Source of the DNA: Shewanella marisflavi
GTDB lineage: Bacteria; Pseudomonadota; Gammaproteobacteria; Enterobacterales; Shewanellaceae
Assembly (NCBI RefSeq): GCF_023283925.1
Contig: NZ_JAKIKX010000013.1
Location: forward strand, 1 to 64,000
Direction: 5' to 3'
DNA: 64,000 bases
Position numbers and translations under genes: made by a program. The notes under the pieces are model-generated. The model ran no database searches. It saw only the letters and a program-made list of their open reading frames with translations, and had not been told where the DNA came from. This document shows positions 50,650 to 59,997 of the stretch, piece after piece; position 1 is the stretch's first letter, and each line of letters starts with the position of its first letter.

Positions 50650-53600
50650 TTACTGGGCGCTGAGGGTGAGCAGAGCCTGAGGTGCGCTGGTATCGAGCGC
50701 GGCTTGACTGTCGAGAACAAAGACCCGTCCAGCATCAACCTTAGCTTCTTCAATCAGATATTGTTTGACCGCCAATGCGCGCTGCTGGGCGAGCAGGCCA
50801 AGGGCATCGTCAGTGAGTTGCTGTGCAGATACCAGATAGTTGTATAGGGCGATGTGCCAACGGGTTTGCAGCTCCTCTTGGCTTACCTCCTGCTCGGTGT
50901 TTCGCTGCTTTATCTCTTTGAGTATCTCCTCGGGATCCCGCAGTAATGTTTTCTCATAGAGAGACTTAAGCGCATCCGATAGCACGCCCTTGGTGGGGAA
51001 GGTGCTGGCGGTGAGATCTGCTGGCAGAGCCGTTTCTTCAATCTTAGCCTCGGTGATGAGCGCTTGATGCAGCTGAGCTGTCATCAGGGCTTGGCTGTCA
51101 CGGGTAAGATCTACTGCTCCCTTGGCGCTGACGGTCAGCTTAGGTCTGTCTGCCAAGCCCTTAGACAGCTTGGTTAGTAGAGACTGGCTCTCTTCAGGGA
51201 GCTGTGCTTGACCAGGCTCAAAGGCTACTTTGTCGAGCTCATCGTCCGAGCCCAGCAGTCCAGCCAGCAGACTAAAGGGAGCCGTCACGGCTTTGGTTAT
51301 CACATTGGTAATGGCGGTGGCGATGATGCTGCCAAAGCTAAAGTCCGGTTCGTTGAGATCGCCAGAGACCTGCAGTCCAAGATCTATGACCCCATGTCTG
51401 TCCTGCAGCAGGGCGATGGCTAGGGTGACCGGGAGTGAGGTAGCCAGACTCGAGTCGCTCTTCTTGCCTAATTGGAGCTGGTCGACCACCAAGTGGTTGT
51501 CTCCTACCAGTTGATTGTTTTCTAGCTGATACTTTAAATCCAGTGACATCAGACCTTTATCGATATAGTAGCCCGCATAAGTCCCGGAATAGGGGTTCAC
51601 CGAGGTGAGCTCAACATGTTTAAAGCTAAGATCCAGGTCCAGATAGGGCAGCTCCAGTAGCGGATTGATCTCACCTTTTAAGGTGACCGGAGCGTATCTG
51701 TCTATCTTACCTTTGATATCGACACCTGCCGCCTTGTCACTGCCTGACGAGAGATTGGCGATACTGCCTGCGAGCTGCTCTATGCTGGCGGCGAAGTTGG
51801 GCGTTAAGGAGTTGTCGGCAAAGAAGGTTGAGCCATCTTTAAAGAGGACCTTATTGACGCTCAGTGCCATAGGTTTGGCCGCCTGTGCAGTGTCATCCGC
51901 AGGTGTGTCTTTCACACTCTCTTGGTCTGGAGTATCGCTTGCGACCAGAAGATCTTGAAAGTTTGTGGTGCGATCTTCGTTAATGACAATACGGCCGTAG
52001 GGTTTACTCAAGGTCACTTGATCTATGGCCAGGCTATTTTCCTGTTTATCGAAGATCAGCTGATTCACATCCAGTTGCTGCCACTTGACCAGCGTCTTGT
52101 TGGCCATAGTATCTTTGACCTGGAGTTCGTCCACCTGCAGCGCTCCCTGATAGTTCATTTGCCCACTGGCGTCGGCAGTCAGCGTTCCTTGGCTGCTCAA
52201 GCGACCGCTATCCACCTTGATATTGACGTAAGGTGCAAGATAGGACTGGAACCAGTTAAGACCTAGGTCAGAAAGGGCCACCTGGGTGCTGACCGTTTTA
52301 GCGAGCGCGTTGACCTGTCCCTGACTCTGTAGCTTGGCTTGTTGATTAATCACCAGCGCCAGTTGGTAGTCGATAGGCTGGCTCAGGCTGTCGTCTACAG
52401 GCCCTGTGGTCAGCTCGAACTGCTCAATTTGCCAGTGGTTCTCATCTTTAAACAGTTGCTCGGTAAGATTAAGTTGATAGTTACTGAGGGCGATTTGGCT
52501 TAGCTTTGCATGCCAGCTTGGCGCACCGGTTTCAGCCTCAGCCAGTGGGGCCTCTGTATCTGGCTTGTCGGCGCTTGCTTGCTCGTCGCTGCTCTTAGGC
52601 GCAGAGGCTGGCGCTGGTGAATCCCCGCTGGATTTAGGGGCGAGCAACATGGCTAAGTCTATCCCTTTATCGTCGAGGCGGGCATTGACTGTTAGGTCTT
52701 CAGATTGCAAAGCGTCGACTTCAAGGTTCTGGCTAGCAAGATCGGCGTTGATGTTAACCAGAGCCAAACGGCCAAGGGTGATCAGCGGCTGTTGCTCATG
52801 AGTGAGCCGCAGGGCGTTAAAGCTGAGCTCTCCTTGGGTTGAGCTGGCTTCTAGTTTGTCATCGACCAGAGAGACACGGTAATGAGTGGCGAAGTCCACA
52901 TAGCCTTGGTCGAGAGAAACATCAAAGTATTCATCAATAAAGGGCCAAAGCTGCGGCAGGTCGATATGGGTCAGACTGATATCACCAATCAGATCGAAAG
53001 GTGTCAATTGAACCTGACCTGTGAGGGCTATTTTGCCACCATGAGCACTGTGGAATTCCATATGGTAGCGGTTGACCTTATCGCCGTTCTGGCTATCAAT
53101 CTGGGTTTCGGCTATGGGGTTGTGTGAGTCGAAACTGGCGACCTTGAGGTTAACCTTGGGGTAGCTTACTTCGCCTTGGGTTATCTCGTCGATGAGCTGC
53201 AGGTTCGCATCGACAATTGCGAGGTTATGCAAGATAAAATGGGGGATCGCTTCGCCGGTTTCTGGTTCTGGCGCTGGGTCGGCTTTCCCGTTTTGGGCTA
53301 ACGTTTCCAGGATATCGGAGAAATTAAACCGCAGCGGTTGCTCACTTTGGACGCGTTTAATCTTAGCATGGGGGCGATCTAAAGTGATATCGGTTAGGCT
53401 CAGGCCTTGCTGAAACAGAGAATCCCAAAACTGGATGTTCAGGTTGAGGGCGTTAAAGCCGACAAAGGCTTGGTCATCTTTTTCATTGATGGCAAATCCC
53501 TTGAGCCCGACTTCTAAGGTAAAAGGATTGATCTTCACCTCTGCCAGCGCCACGGGTCTTTGCAACTGCTTGGATAGCTGTTTTGGGACTTGTTGGGTCA

Positions 53601-53739
53601 AAACATAAGGAAGCAGTAGACCCAATAATAGGGTCCATGTTAAATACAGGGTAAGACTGATACCAATATATCGTTGATATTTAGGTAACTGCTTATATTT
53701 TTGTCCTAATAGAGTAAAAAAAGATGGGACGGAAGACAT
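50650..53739 (-). CDS. Very large DUF748 (AsmA-like) envelope protein
   Basis: 1029 residues. One hydrophobic helix near 25-47 (IGISLTLYLTWTLLLGLLLPYVL) anchors a huge periplasmic part made of repeated beta-rich segments (e.g. LAEVKINPFTLEVGLKGFAI, LKGEINPLLELPYLDLDLSF), typical of DUF748/AsmA-like proteins that bridge inner and outer membranes. The C-terminal 150 residues are helical, with AKVDAGRVFVLDSQ resembling the end of OmpA-like modules. By analogy with AsmA-type proteins it may move phospholipids; not proven for this family. A central low-complexity Ala/Ser/Pro/Glu stretch is at about 370-400. Confidence 0.88.
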   Translation of the reverse strand: MSSVPSFFTLLGQKYKQLPKYQRYIGISLTLYLTWTLLLGLLLPYVLTQQVPKQLSKQLQRPVALAEVKINPFTLEVGLKGFAINEKDDQAFVGFNALNLNIQFWDSLFQQGLSLTDITLDRPHAKIKRVQSEQPLRFNFSDILETLAQNGKADPAPEPETGEAIPHFILHNLAIVDANLQLIDEITQGEVSYPKVNLKVASFDSHNPIAETQIDSQNGDKVNRYHMEFHSAHGGKIALTGQVQLTPFDLIGDISLTHIDLPQLWPFIDEYFDVSLDQGYVDFATHYRVSLVDDKLEASSTQGELSFNALRLTHEQQPLITLGRLALVNINADLASQNLEVDALQSEDLTVNARLDDKGIDLAMLLAPKSSGDSPAPASAPKSSDEQASADKPDTEAPLAEAETGAPSWHAKLSQIALSNYQLNLTEQLFKDENHWQIEQFELTTGPVDDSLSQPIDYQLALVINQQAKLQSQGQVNALAKTVSTQVALSDLGLNWFQSYLAPYVNIKVDSGRLSSQGTLTADASGQMNYQGALQVDELQVKDTMANKTLVKWQQLDVNQLIFDKQENSLAIDQVTLSKPYGRIVINEDRTTNFQDLLVASDTPDQESVKDTPADDTAQAAKPMALSVNKVLFKDGSTFFADNSLTPNFAASIEQLAGSIANLSSGSDKAAGVDIKGKIDRYAPVTLKGEINPLLELPYLDLDLSFKHVELTSVNPYSGTYAGYYIDKGLMSLDLKYQLENNQLVGDNHLVVDQLQLGKKSDSSLATSLPVTLAIALLQDRHGVIDLGLQVSGDLNEPDFSFGSIIATAITNVITKAVTAPFSLLAGLLGSDDELDKVAFEPGQAQLPEESQSLLTKLSKGLADRPKLTVSAKGAVDLTRDSQALMTAQLHQALITEAKIEETALPADLTASTFPTKGVLSDALKSLYEKTLLRDPEEILKEIKQRNTEQEVSQEELQTRWHIALYNYLVSAQQLTDDALGLLAQQRALAVKQYLIEEAKVDAGRVFVLDSQAALDTSAPQALLTLSAQ

Positions 53740-53910
53740 AATGACCTTAATGATGTTGTAGACGAACTGATAAAGATTCAGGGAAGGGCGCGGTGAAAAT
53801 TACTGTCCGCACGTTTGTGAATCAGTCGCTATAATTTTAGTCGTATTATTAACGATAATGAACGACCAAACATTAAATAATTTACATTTTTACGAGATAA
53901 ATCGATAGTT

Positions 53911-54903
53911 ATGACAACATTTTACCTCGACGGTCAGGCATTTGAGGCACAAGCGGGAGAGTCCGTGTTAGACACCCTTATCCGTCATGGCCAGAGAGTA
54001 AACTACTCCTGCAAGAAGGGGGTGTGTAAAACGTGTCTGTTGCAACATGTCGATGGCGAAATGGCAATAGGTGCCCAGCGTGGACTGACCTTGGGTCTAA
54101 AGCAGCGACATTACCTCTGCTCCTGCCAATGTAAGCCGACCCCCTCTTTGCGGCTGAAATCCATTTTGCCTCAGGATCTCTTCATCGGTGCCAAGATTCA
54201 GCAAAAGCAATTTATCAATGAGGCCGTGGTGCGTATCTGTCTCTCCCTCGATGAGCCGCTGCTTCACCATCCTGGTCAATATATTAATGTCAGACGTTTC
54301 GATGGTCTCACCCGAAGTTATTCGCCGGTGAATCAGCCGGGGGATTCGGCGATCGAGCTGCATGTCAGACGCAAGTATAATGGTCAGTTTAGTGACTGGC
54401 TCTACCATCATGCAGGGATTGGCGAGTCACTCTTGGTTCAGGGCCCATTGGGTAGTCGCTACTATCGCAACGCCTATCGGGACACTAAGTTGATTATTGT
54501 TGCCTTTGGCAGTGGCTTAGGGGTGGCTTATGGCATCCTGAATCAGGCCTTGGCCCAGGGACATCAAGGGGAGATTTTTCTTTATGTCGGCGCGCGGGAT
54601 GATAACGACCTTTATCTCCATCATAAGTTGTTAAAGATGATGCTGGAACATCGCCAGTTTCAGTACCAGGCGTGCATCACGGGACAGAGTGAGAGCAAGG
54701 GCCGTCGAGTGATCCATGCCAACCCCTTTACAGAGGCACTAAAGAGTCATCAATTTGATCGTCAACAACAGCTGTTTTTGTGTGGTGAGCCAGGTTTAGT
54801 CAATGAGAGTCGAGAAGTAGCCTTCTTAAATGGCTTTCCCATCGAGCGGATCCATAGCCTCTCTTTCGAATATAAAGATCTGCGCACCCGTCCGCGAGGC
54901 TAG
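53911..54903 (+). CDS. 2Fe-2S ferredoxin / FAD / NAD(P) reductase fusion
   Basis: 330 residues. The N-terminal ferredoxin domain has Cys34, Cys39 and Cys42 (CKKGVCKTC), with a fourth cysteine at 70 or 72 (YLCSC). An FAD domain follows with RSYSPVN and VRRKYNGQFSDWL, then an NAD domain with IIVAFGSGLGVAYGIL and LFLCGEPGLV. This matches electron-transfer reductases of class I oxygenase or CDP-glucoseen reductase type. It would pass electrons from NADH to an unidentified partner; no oxygenase gene is nearby. Confidence 0.88.
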   Translation: MTTFYLDGQAFEAQAGESVLDTLIRHGQRVNYSCKKGVCKTCLLQHVDGEMAIGAQRGLTLGLKQRHYLCSCQCKPTPSLRLKSILPQDLFIGAKIQQKQFINEAVVRICLSLDEPLLHHPGQYINVRRFDGLTRSYSPVNQPGDSAIELHVRRKYNGQFSDWLYHHAGIGESLLVQGPLGSRYYRNAYRDTKLIIVAFGSGLGVAYGILNQALAQGHQGEIFLYVGARDDNDLYLHHKLLKMMLEHRQFQYQACITGQSESKGRRVIHANPFTEALKSHQFDRQQQLFLCGEPGLVNESREVAFLNGFPIERIHSLSFEYKDLRTRPRG

Positions 54904-55039
54904 TCTGAGAGGTCCGACGATTTCAGTCAGGTTTGCACTGTTTTTTCGGTCTCTTTATGATAACATCAAATAAATCATGAGGATGTAACTGTATTTGTCA
55001 CCTATCATCCTGGGTCAATACAGGTTTCAAGGACGGAAT

Positions 55040-55465
55040 ATGCTGATTAGAATTGCAATTGAAGATGACTTGACTGCGTTAACCTCCCTATTTGATTGTT
55101 ATCGTCAAAGTCTGGGGCAGGATGCGGCCTTGGCCGAAAGCCGTGAGTTCATTCGTGCTCGTCTGCACGAGAATGATTCGGTTATTTTTATTGCTCAGGT
55201 TGAAGATCAGGTCGTTGGTTTTATTCAGTTATACCCCTCTTTCTGCTCTCGCTTACTCAAGCCTGTTTGGTATTTCGATGATCTGTTTGTCGAACAAAGC
55301 TTCCGCCATCGCGGTATTGCCAGGCGTTTGGTGAAAAAAGCCAAAGAACTTGCCGATGATACTAACGTGATTGCAGTGCGTCGCGAACACCTAAGCGGCG
55401 ATGGCTTTATCATGGTCGATGAGAGTGAAATCAATACTTTGTTTGCCGAGTACGCTATTAACTAA
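55040..55465 (+). CDS. GNAT-family N-acetyltransferase
   Basis: 141 residues from ATG 55040, with AAGGA 7 bases before; a TTG at 54995 is less likely. The typical acetyl-CoA loop FRHRGIARRLVKKAK lies around 93-107, preceded by VWYFDDLFVE. The last 25 residues (HLSGDGFIMVDESEINTLF) do not show the usual terminal aromatic-rich strand, so the C-terminus is divergent; the reading frame itself is uninterrupted. Substrate unknown. Confidence 0.85.
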   Translation: MLIRIAIEDDLTALTSLFDCYRQSLGQDAALAESREFIRARLHENDSVIFIAQVEDQVVGFIQLYPSFCSRLLKPVWYFDDLFVEQSFRHRGIARRLVKKAKELADDTNVIAVRREHLSGDGFIMVDESEINTLFAEYAIN

Positions 55466-55544
55466 AATCGATAGTCTGTCTTCAGGGATTTTGCTTGTGG
55501 TAAGATAGCGCGTTTTTTTAGTTTGGATCCTTGGAGATAAATCA

Positions 55545-56249
55545 GTGAATAAGAGCCTTATCACTAATTTACTGGCCGCCGTGTTGGTGGTCTGCGGCTA
55601 TTTTCTTGACCTGCCTATCCTGTTTAGCGTCGGTCTGTTTGCTCTGTCTGGCGCCGTGACCAACTGGCTGGCCATTCATATGTTGTTTGAAAAGGTTCCG
55701 GGCCTCTATGGTAGCGGCGTGGTACCTGCAAGATTCGAAGAGTTTAAGGCGGGGATCGCCCACTTGATGATGGAGCAGTTTTTTACCAATGAAAACATTG
55801 ATAAATTTCTGTCTCAGCAAGGAGGGAGCGTTGCCCATATTAATCTTGAACCTGTGATTGAAAAAGTGGATATGACGCCGGCGTTCGATGCCTTGGTGAC
55901 CACGGTCGAACAATCCTCATTTGGCGGCATGCTGGCTATGTTTGGTGGCACAGAGGCGATTGCCCCGCTGAAAGAGCCATTTATCAACAAAATGAAAGCC
56001 TCTTTGGTAGAGCTTTCTCAGAGTGATGAGTTCTATGAACTGCTCAAAAATGAGATTGAGCAGCCTGATGTGTTGGCGGATCTCAGGGCCAAGGTAAAGA
56101 GCATTGTCGATCAAAGATTGGCCGAACTGACCCCGCAGTTGGTGAAAGAGATAGTGCAGCAGATGATCAAACAGCACTTAGGCTGGTTGGTGGTCTGGGG
56201 TGGTGTATTTGGTGGCCTGATTGGTTTACTGGCGGCCCTGCTGGGATAA
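55545..56249 (+). CDS. DUF445 membrane protein
   Basis: 234 residues from GTG 55545, with GGAG 8 bases upstream. Two hydrophobic segments at the start (to about residue 45, ending GAVTNWLAIHMLF) and one at the end (WLVVWGGVFGGLIGLLAALLG) flank a helical cytoplasmic or periplasmic region. TNWLAIHMLFEKVPGLYGSGVVP is the hallmark of DUF445. Function unknown. A terminator follows directly. Confidence 0.92.
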   Translation: MNKSLITNLLAAVLVVCGYFLDLPILFSVGLFALSGAVTNWLAIHMLFEKVPGLYGSGVVPARFEEFKAGIAHLMMEQFFTNENIDKFLSQQGGSVAHINLEPVIEKVDMTPAFDALVTTVEQSSFGGMLAMFGGTEAIAPLKEPFINKMKASLVELSQSDEFYELLKNEIEQPDVLADLRAKVKSIVDQRLAELTPQLVKEIVQQMIKQHLGWLVVWGGVFGGLIGLLAALLG

Positions 56250-56265
56250 TATCGAGTAAATAATG

Positions 56266-56289
56266 AAGGGAGCCTGGCTCCCTTTTTTT
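56266..56289 (+). terminator. Terminator of the DUF445 gene
   Basis: AAGGGAGCC / GGCTCCCTT stem with a two-base centre and seven T, 17 bases after the stop. Confidence 0.93.
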
Positions 56290-56418
56290 ATGCCTGATTG
56301 GTGGCTGTTACTAACAAGCCGATAGGACTTAATACTCGCTTTCGCTTAGGATAGTGAGTAAATTGAGTGCAGAATAATTGGCTCGTTTGCCTGGGCAGAC
56401 TCGCAGCAAGGAGATGCA

Positions 56419-56769
56419 ATGAATCAAAATTTAACTATTAATTATATTGAGATCCCTGTTAAAGATATCGCCGCGACTAAGGCCTTCTTTTCAAAGGTGT
56501 TCAATTGGCAGTTTGAAGACTATGGCCCCGAGTACAGCTGTTTTACCAATGCCGGCATTGCGGGTGGATTTTATCTGTCGGATAAAGGATTTAATATCGC
56601 CTCCGGTGCGCCTTTGATCGTCATTTATGCCAAGGCGCTGGAGGTATGTCTGACCACAGCTGCCGATGCGGGCGCCTTGATCACACAGGAGATCTTCTCT
56701 TTTCCCGGTGGTCGTCGTTTTCATTTTAAGGACCCAAACGGTAACGAGTTTGCGGTATGGTCTGAGTAA
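56419..56769 (+). CDS. VOC-family (glyoxalase-like) protein
   Basis: 116 residues, one VOC unit of two beta-alpha-beta motifs: INYIEIPVKDIAATKAFFSKVFNWQFEDYG and FSFPGGRRFHFKDPNGNEFAVWS. Such proteins dimerise around a metal and act as isomerases, dioxygenases or binding proteins. The downstream neighbour is a tautomerase-fold isomerase, starting two bases after the stop, so both may process one small carbonyl compound. AAGGAG precedes the start. Confidence 0.88.
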   Translation: MNQNLTINYIEIPVKDIAATKAFFSKVFNWQFEDYGPEYSCFTNAGIAGGFYLSDKGFNIASGAPLIVIYAKALEVCLTTAADAGALITQEIFSFPGGRRFHFKDPNGNEFAVWSE

Positions 56770-56771
56770 GT

Positions 56772-57119
56772 ATGCCTCATTGTATCGTGGAATATAGCGC
56801 CCCCTTGGCGCAGCAGATAGCGATTTCAGCGCTGGTAAAGGCTGTGCATAAAGGTGCCATAGAGAGCGAACTGTTTGAGGCTGCCGCGATTAAGACTCGT
56901 GCCTATGGCGCCGAGTATAGCTGTGTCGGCGAAATCGAAGATGCCAGTTTCATTCATATTACGCTGAAGATTATGCCCGGGCGCACCGATGAGCAGAAAC
57001 AGCTGTTGTTACAGGCTATCGATAGGCGCATCGCGCCCCTGTGTAGGCAAGTGTCCAGTATCACCATAGAGGTGTTAGACATAGCGAAAGCGCACTATTT
57101 TAAGCGGATAAATGGCTAG
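56772..57119 (+). CDS. 5-carboxymethyl-2-hydroxymuconate isomerase-like tautomerase
   Basis: 115 residues. Pro2 follows the start Met and should be the catalytic base, as in the tautomerase superfamily (PHCIVEYS). The block IKTRAYGAEYSCVGE and FIHITLKIMPGRTDEQKQ match CHMI (HpaF-like). No other homoprotocatechuate genes are nearby, so the physiological role is uncertain. It follows the VOC gene almost without a gap and is likely co-transcribed. Confidence 0.88.
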   Translation: MPHCIVEYSAPLAQQIAISALVKAVHKGAIESELFEAAAIKTRAYGAEYSCVGEIEDASFIHITLKIMPGRTDEQKQLLLQAIDRRIAPLCRQVSSITIEVLDIAKAHYFKRING

Positions 57120-57184
57120 CTGAGTGTAATTTATCAGGAGCATCATGGTCTGCGGGTGAGGAAAGCTCGAGGAGTTGTTATTGA

Positions 57185-57961
57185 ATGAAGTTTACTAAGG
57201 GCTTGTGGCTAATGGCAGGGCTTGTATCTGCTAGCCTGTTTTCTGCTAGCTTAGTGGCCAAGGAGGAGGGCGCGATACGAGTTTGTGTCGATAATTATCC
57301 CCCTTTTCAAATTCTGGTGCCGGGTGAAGCCCCAAAAGGGGAGCACATCGCTGCACTTGAGCTGTTTGCCGCTTTGTTAGAGCGGCGACTCGAGTATATT
57401 ACCAGTCCCAACTTTGCCCGTTGTCTACACATGCTGGAAAATGGTGGCGTCGATCTACTGGCGGGACTCTACGCCAAGCCAGAGCGCGAAGTCTATAGCG
57501 ACTTTCTGCCCTATCGCTCCGATGGCCGTTTTGTCTTTATCAGTCAGAAAACCTTGACGCCGGTGACAAGCTATGAGGATCTTACGCCGCTCACCATAGC
57601 TATCTCACGTCAGACAGAGTATTTCGAGCGCTTCGATAAGGATGTAAGTCTGCATAAGGTAGAGACTAATGATGTGATTTCGGCGACCAATATGTTGCTT
57701 AAGGGACGCTTCGATTTGCTCATCGTCTCCGAGGTGGTCTTGCCTAGCCTAAAAGCGCGGTTCAGCGATTTTGAAAACAAGTTAAAGGTGCACCCCTACA
57801 GCTATGAAGAGGAGCGTCAGGTCTATTTTGCCGTGAGTAAGCGCCATCAGATCGGCCTGCCGCTGGCTAAGATGCAGGCGCTGATCGGTCAAGCTTATGA
57901 AGAGGGGCTGTTTATGCGGGAGGTCGAGCGTTTCGCTGAGCAGCACATCGAATACTATTAA
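57185..57961 (+). CDS. Periplasmic solute-binding protein family 3
   Basis: 258 residues with a signal peptide ending near SLVAKEE (residue 25-26). The remainder matches amino-acid-type binding proteins: RVCVDNYPPFQILVPGE, GVDLLAGLYAKPERE and an internal hinge, but no transporter genes are adjacent. Such orphan proteins are frequent in Shewanella, and their ligands are unknown. The stop codon runs into the terminator shared with asnB. Confidence 0.88.
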   Translation: MKFTKGLWLMAGLVSASLFSASLVAKEEGAIRVCVDNYPPFQILVPGEAPKGEHIAALELFAALLERRLEYITSPNFARCLHMLENGGVDLLAGLYAKPEREVYSDFLPYRSDGRFVFISQKTLTPVTSYEDLTPLTIAISRQTEYFERFDKDVSLHKVETNDVISATNMLLKGRFDLLIVSEVVLPSLKARFSDFENKLKVHPYSYEEERQVYFAVSKRHQIGLPLAKMQALIGQAYEEGLFMREVERFAEQHIEYY

Positions 57962-57987
57962 AAAAGAGACCATTTGGTCTCTTTTTT
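57960..57987. terminator. Bidirectional terminator between SBP gene and asnB
   Basis: AAAAAAGAGACC / GGTCTCTTTTTT hairpin with ATTT loop. T-runs exist on both strands, so it ends both convergent transcripts. The stem starts inside the stop codon of the solute-binding protein gene. Confidence 0.94.
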
Positions 57988-57998
57988 ACTGAGTAGAT

Positions 57999-59657
57999 TT
58001 AGTAAGCGCTTTCGTGTACCGACTGCACTGCGCGACCAGAGGGGTCGATGATCCCCTGCAGACTCTCGTCCCATGCCAAAGCCTCTGGTGTCGAGCAGGC
58101 GACCGACTTACCACCCGGTACAGTTTCAGCCGCTGACGGTAACGGGAAGTGCTCTTCAAAGAAGCAACGGTAGAAGTAGGCTTCCTTGGTTTCCGGTGTG
58201 TTGTAAGGGAACCTGAATTTGGCGTTTGCCAGTTGCAGATCGTCTACCTGCGCCGCAGCATGTTCCTTGAGACCATCGATCCAAGAGTAACCTACGCCAT
58301 CGCTAAACTGCTCCTTCTGACGCCAAGCTACTTCTTTAGGCAACTTGTGTTCGAAGGCTTCACGCAGAATATGCTTCTCGATGCGGCCACCTTTGGACAT
58401 CTTGGCCTCAGGGTTAATGCGCATGGCGGTGTCGATAAACGCCTTATCGAGGAAGGGCACGCGAGCCTCTAAGCCCCAGGCCGCCATCGCCTTGTTAGCG
58501 CGCAGGCAGTCGAACAGGTGCAGCTTGTCTAACTTACGCACTAGCTCTTCGTGGAAGGCTTGAGCATTTGGCGCCTTGTGGAAATAGAGGTAGCCACCAA
58601 ACAGTTCATCCGCCCCTTCGCCAGATAAGACCATCTTGATCCCCATCGCCTTGATCTTACGGGCCATCAGGTACATAGGCGTTGCCGCGCGTATGGTGGT
58701 GACATCGTAGGTTTCCAGGTGATAGATCACATCTTTTAGTGCGTCCAAGCCTTCCTGGAAGCTGAAGGTTATCTCATGGTGAATGGTGCCAATGGCATCG
58801 GCGACCTTTTGCGCCGCTGCGAGATCCGGTGCGCCAGTGAGACCAACGGCAAAAGAGTGCAGTTGTGGCCACCAGGCATCGCTGGCACCGTCATCTTCGA
58901 TACGGCGTTTAGCGAAAGTTTGGGTAATGGCCGATATGACAGAGGAGTCCAGTCCACCGGAAAGGAGCACGCCATAGGGTACATCAGACATCAACTGACG
59001 CTTGACGGCGGCTTCCAATGCACCTCGCAACTCTTCGACGCTGGCTGGGTTGTCCTGCACCGCTTCGAAGGATTTCCAGTCGCGCTGGTAGTAGTGGGTC
59101 TCGCCACCCTTTGTCAGGTAATGGCCAGGCTTAAAGGTTTCGACTGTTTTACAGACGGGCATCAGTGCCTTCATCTCTGAGGCCACGTAGAAGTTGCCCT
59201 CGGTATCATGACCTGTGTAGAGGGGGATGATACCCATGTGATCCCGGCCAATCAGATAGCAGTCTGTGCGCTTGTCGTAGAGCACGAAGGCGAAGATACC
59301 GTTGAGCTTGTCCAAAAATTCGGTGCCGTATTCCTGATACAGGGCGAGGATCACCTCACAATCTGAGTTGGTCTGATAGCTGTATTTGTCACCGAGTTCG
59401 GCTTTAAGTTCCTTGTGGTTGTAGATCTCGCCGTTAACGGCAAGGATCAGGCTTTCATCTTCTGACAACAGCGGCTGAGCACCGTGCTCAATATCGACGA
59501 TGGCCAGACGCTCGTGGGCCAGAATAGCCTTATCGCTAGCATAGATCCCAGACCAGTCAGGGCCGCGATGGCGCAGCAGCTTTGACATCTCTAGCGCAAC
59601 CTGGCGCAGCGGCGTGGCATCGGTTTGGATGTCGAGAATCGCAAATATTGAACACAT
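57999..59657 (-). CDS. asnB: Asparagine synthase B (glutamine-hydrolysing)
   Basis: 552 residues, matching E. coli AsnB. The N-terminal glutaminase uses Cys2 (MCSIF), with RGPDWSG and VNGEIYNH in its glutamine site. The synthetase domain has P-loop LLSGGLDSS around 230-238 and VLSGEGADELFGGY. It makes asparagine from aspartate, glutamine and ATP. GGAG lies 9 bases before the start. A TTTTGA-TTA-TCAAAA palindrome 75-89 bases upstream of the ATG could be an operator. Confidence 0.96.
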   Translation of the reverse strand: MCSIFAILDIQTDATPLRQVALEMSKLLRHRGPDWSGIYASDKAILAHERLAIVDIEHGAQPLLSEDESLILAVNGEIYNHKELKAELGDKYSYQTNSDCEVILALYQEYGTEFLDKLNGIFAFVLYDKRTDCYLIGRDHMGIIPLYTGHDTEGNFYVASEMKALMPVCKTVETFKPGHYLTKGGETHYYQRDWKSFEAVQDNPASVEELRGALEAAVKRQLMSDVPYGVLLSGGLDSSVISAITQTFAKRRIEDDGASDAWWPQLHSFAVGLTGAPDLAAAQKVADAIGTIHHEITFSFQEGLDALKDVIYHLETYDVTTIRAATPMYLMARKIKAMGIKMVLSGEGADELFGGYLYFHKAPNAQAFHEELVRKLDKLHLFDCLRANKAMAAWGLEARVPFLDKAFIDTAMRINPEAKMSKGGRIEKHILREAFEHKLPKEVAWRQKEQFSDGVGYSWIDGLKEHAAAQVDDLQLANAKFRFPYNTPETKEAYFYRCFFEEHFPLPSAAETVPGGKSVACSTPEALAWDESLQGIIDPSGRAVQSVHESAY

Positions 59658-59945
59658 AATGAAAGCTCCAAAAAACGGTATAAATCTCAGTTGCCAATCA
59701 CTTTGACAGCATTTTCTTTATCTGCCAAGGCTTTTGATTATCAAAACATCATAAAGTTGTCGATTTTAAAGGTGTTTTCGTCGTTAATTTGGCCTTGTTT
59801 TTGAGGATTGTTTTGTAATTTTTAGCTTTAATTGTGAAATCACCAATTTTAGTTTGTTATTGTCGGTGAGATTTGTGCATTCTGAATCTCAGTCCGGGTT
59901 TTGGTCGAGTTGGCAAAAAGCGACGTGACTGGCGGATAAATAAAC
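59658..59945. other. AT-rich region upstream of asnB with a palindrome
   Basis: About 290 bases with no gene. The main feature is the perfect palindrome TTTTGA-TTA-TCAAAA at 59732-59746, on the promoter side of asnB. It is not an FNR site because the spacer is too short. The rest is T-rich with no clear hairpin. Beyond it lies the terminator of the M28 gene's transcript. Confidence 0.4.
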
Positions 59946-59972
59946 AAAAAGGCTTCCAATGGAAGCCTTTTT
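59946..59972 (-). terminator. Terminator of the M28 aminopeptidase gene
   Basis: AAAAAGGCTTCC / GGAAGCCTTTTT hairpin with AAT loop, 25 bases beyond the stop of the M28 gene on the minus strand. The symmetric A/T flanks would allow action in both directions. Confidence 0.93.
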
Positions 59973-59997
59973 ACTTATGTCCTTGCCAAAAGCGGAT

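Noticed and set aside
55040-55465. Suspected frameshift in the C-terminus of the second GNAT protein
   Set aside because: The last residues are unusual for the family, but the frame is intact, the length is nearly normal, and I could not find a better continuation in another frame.
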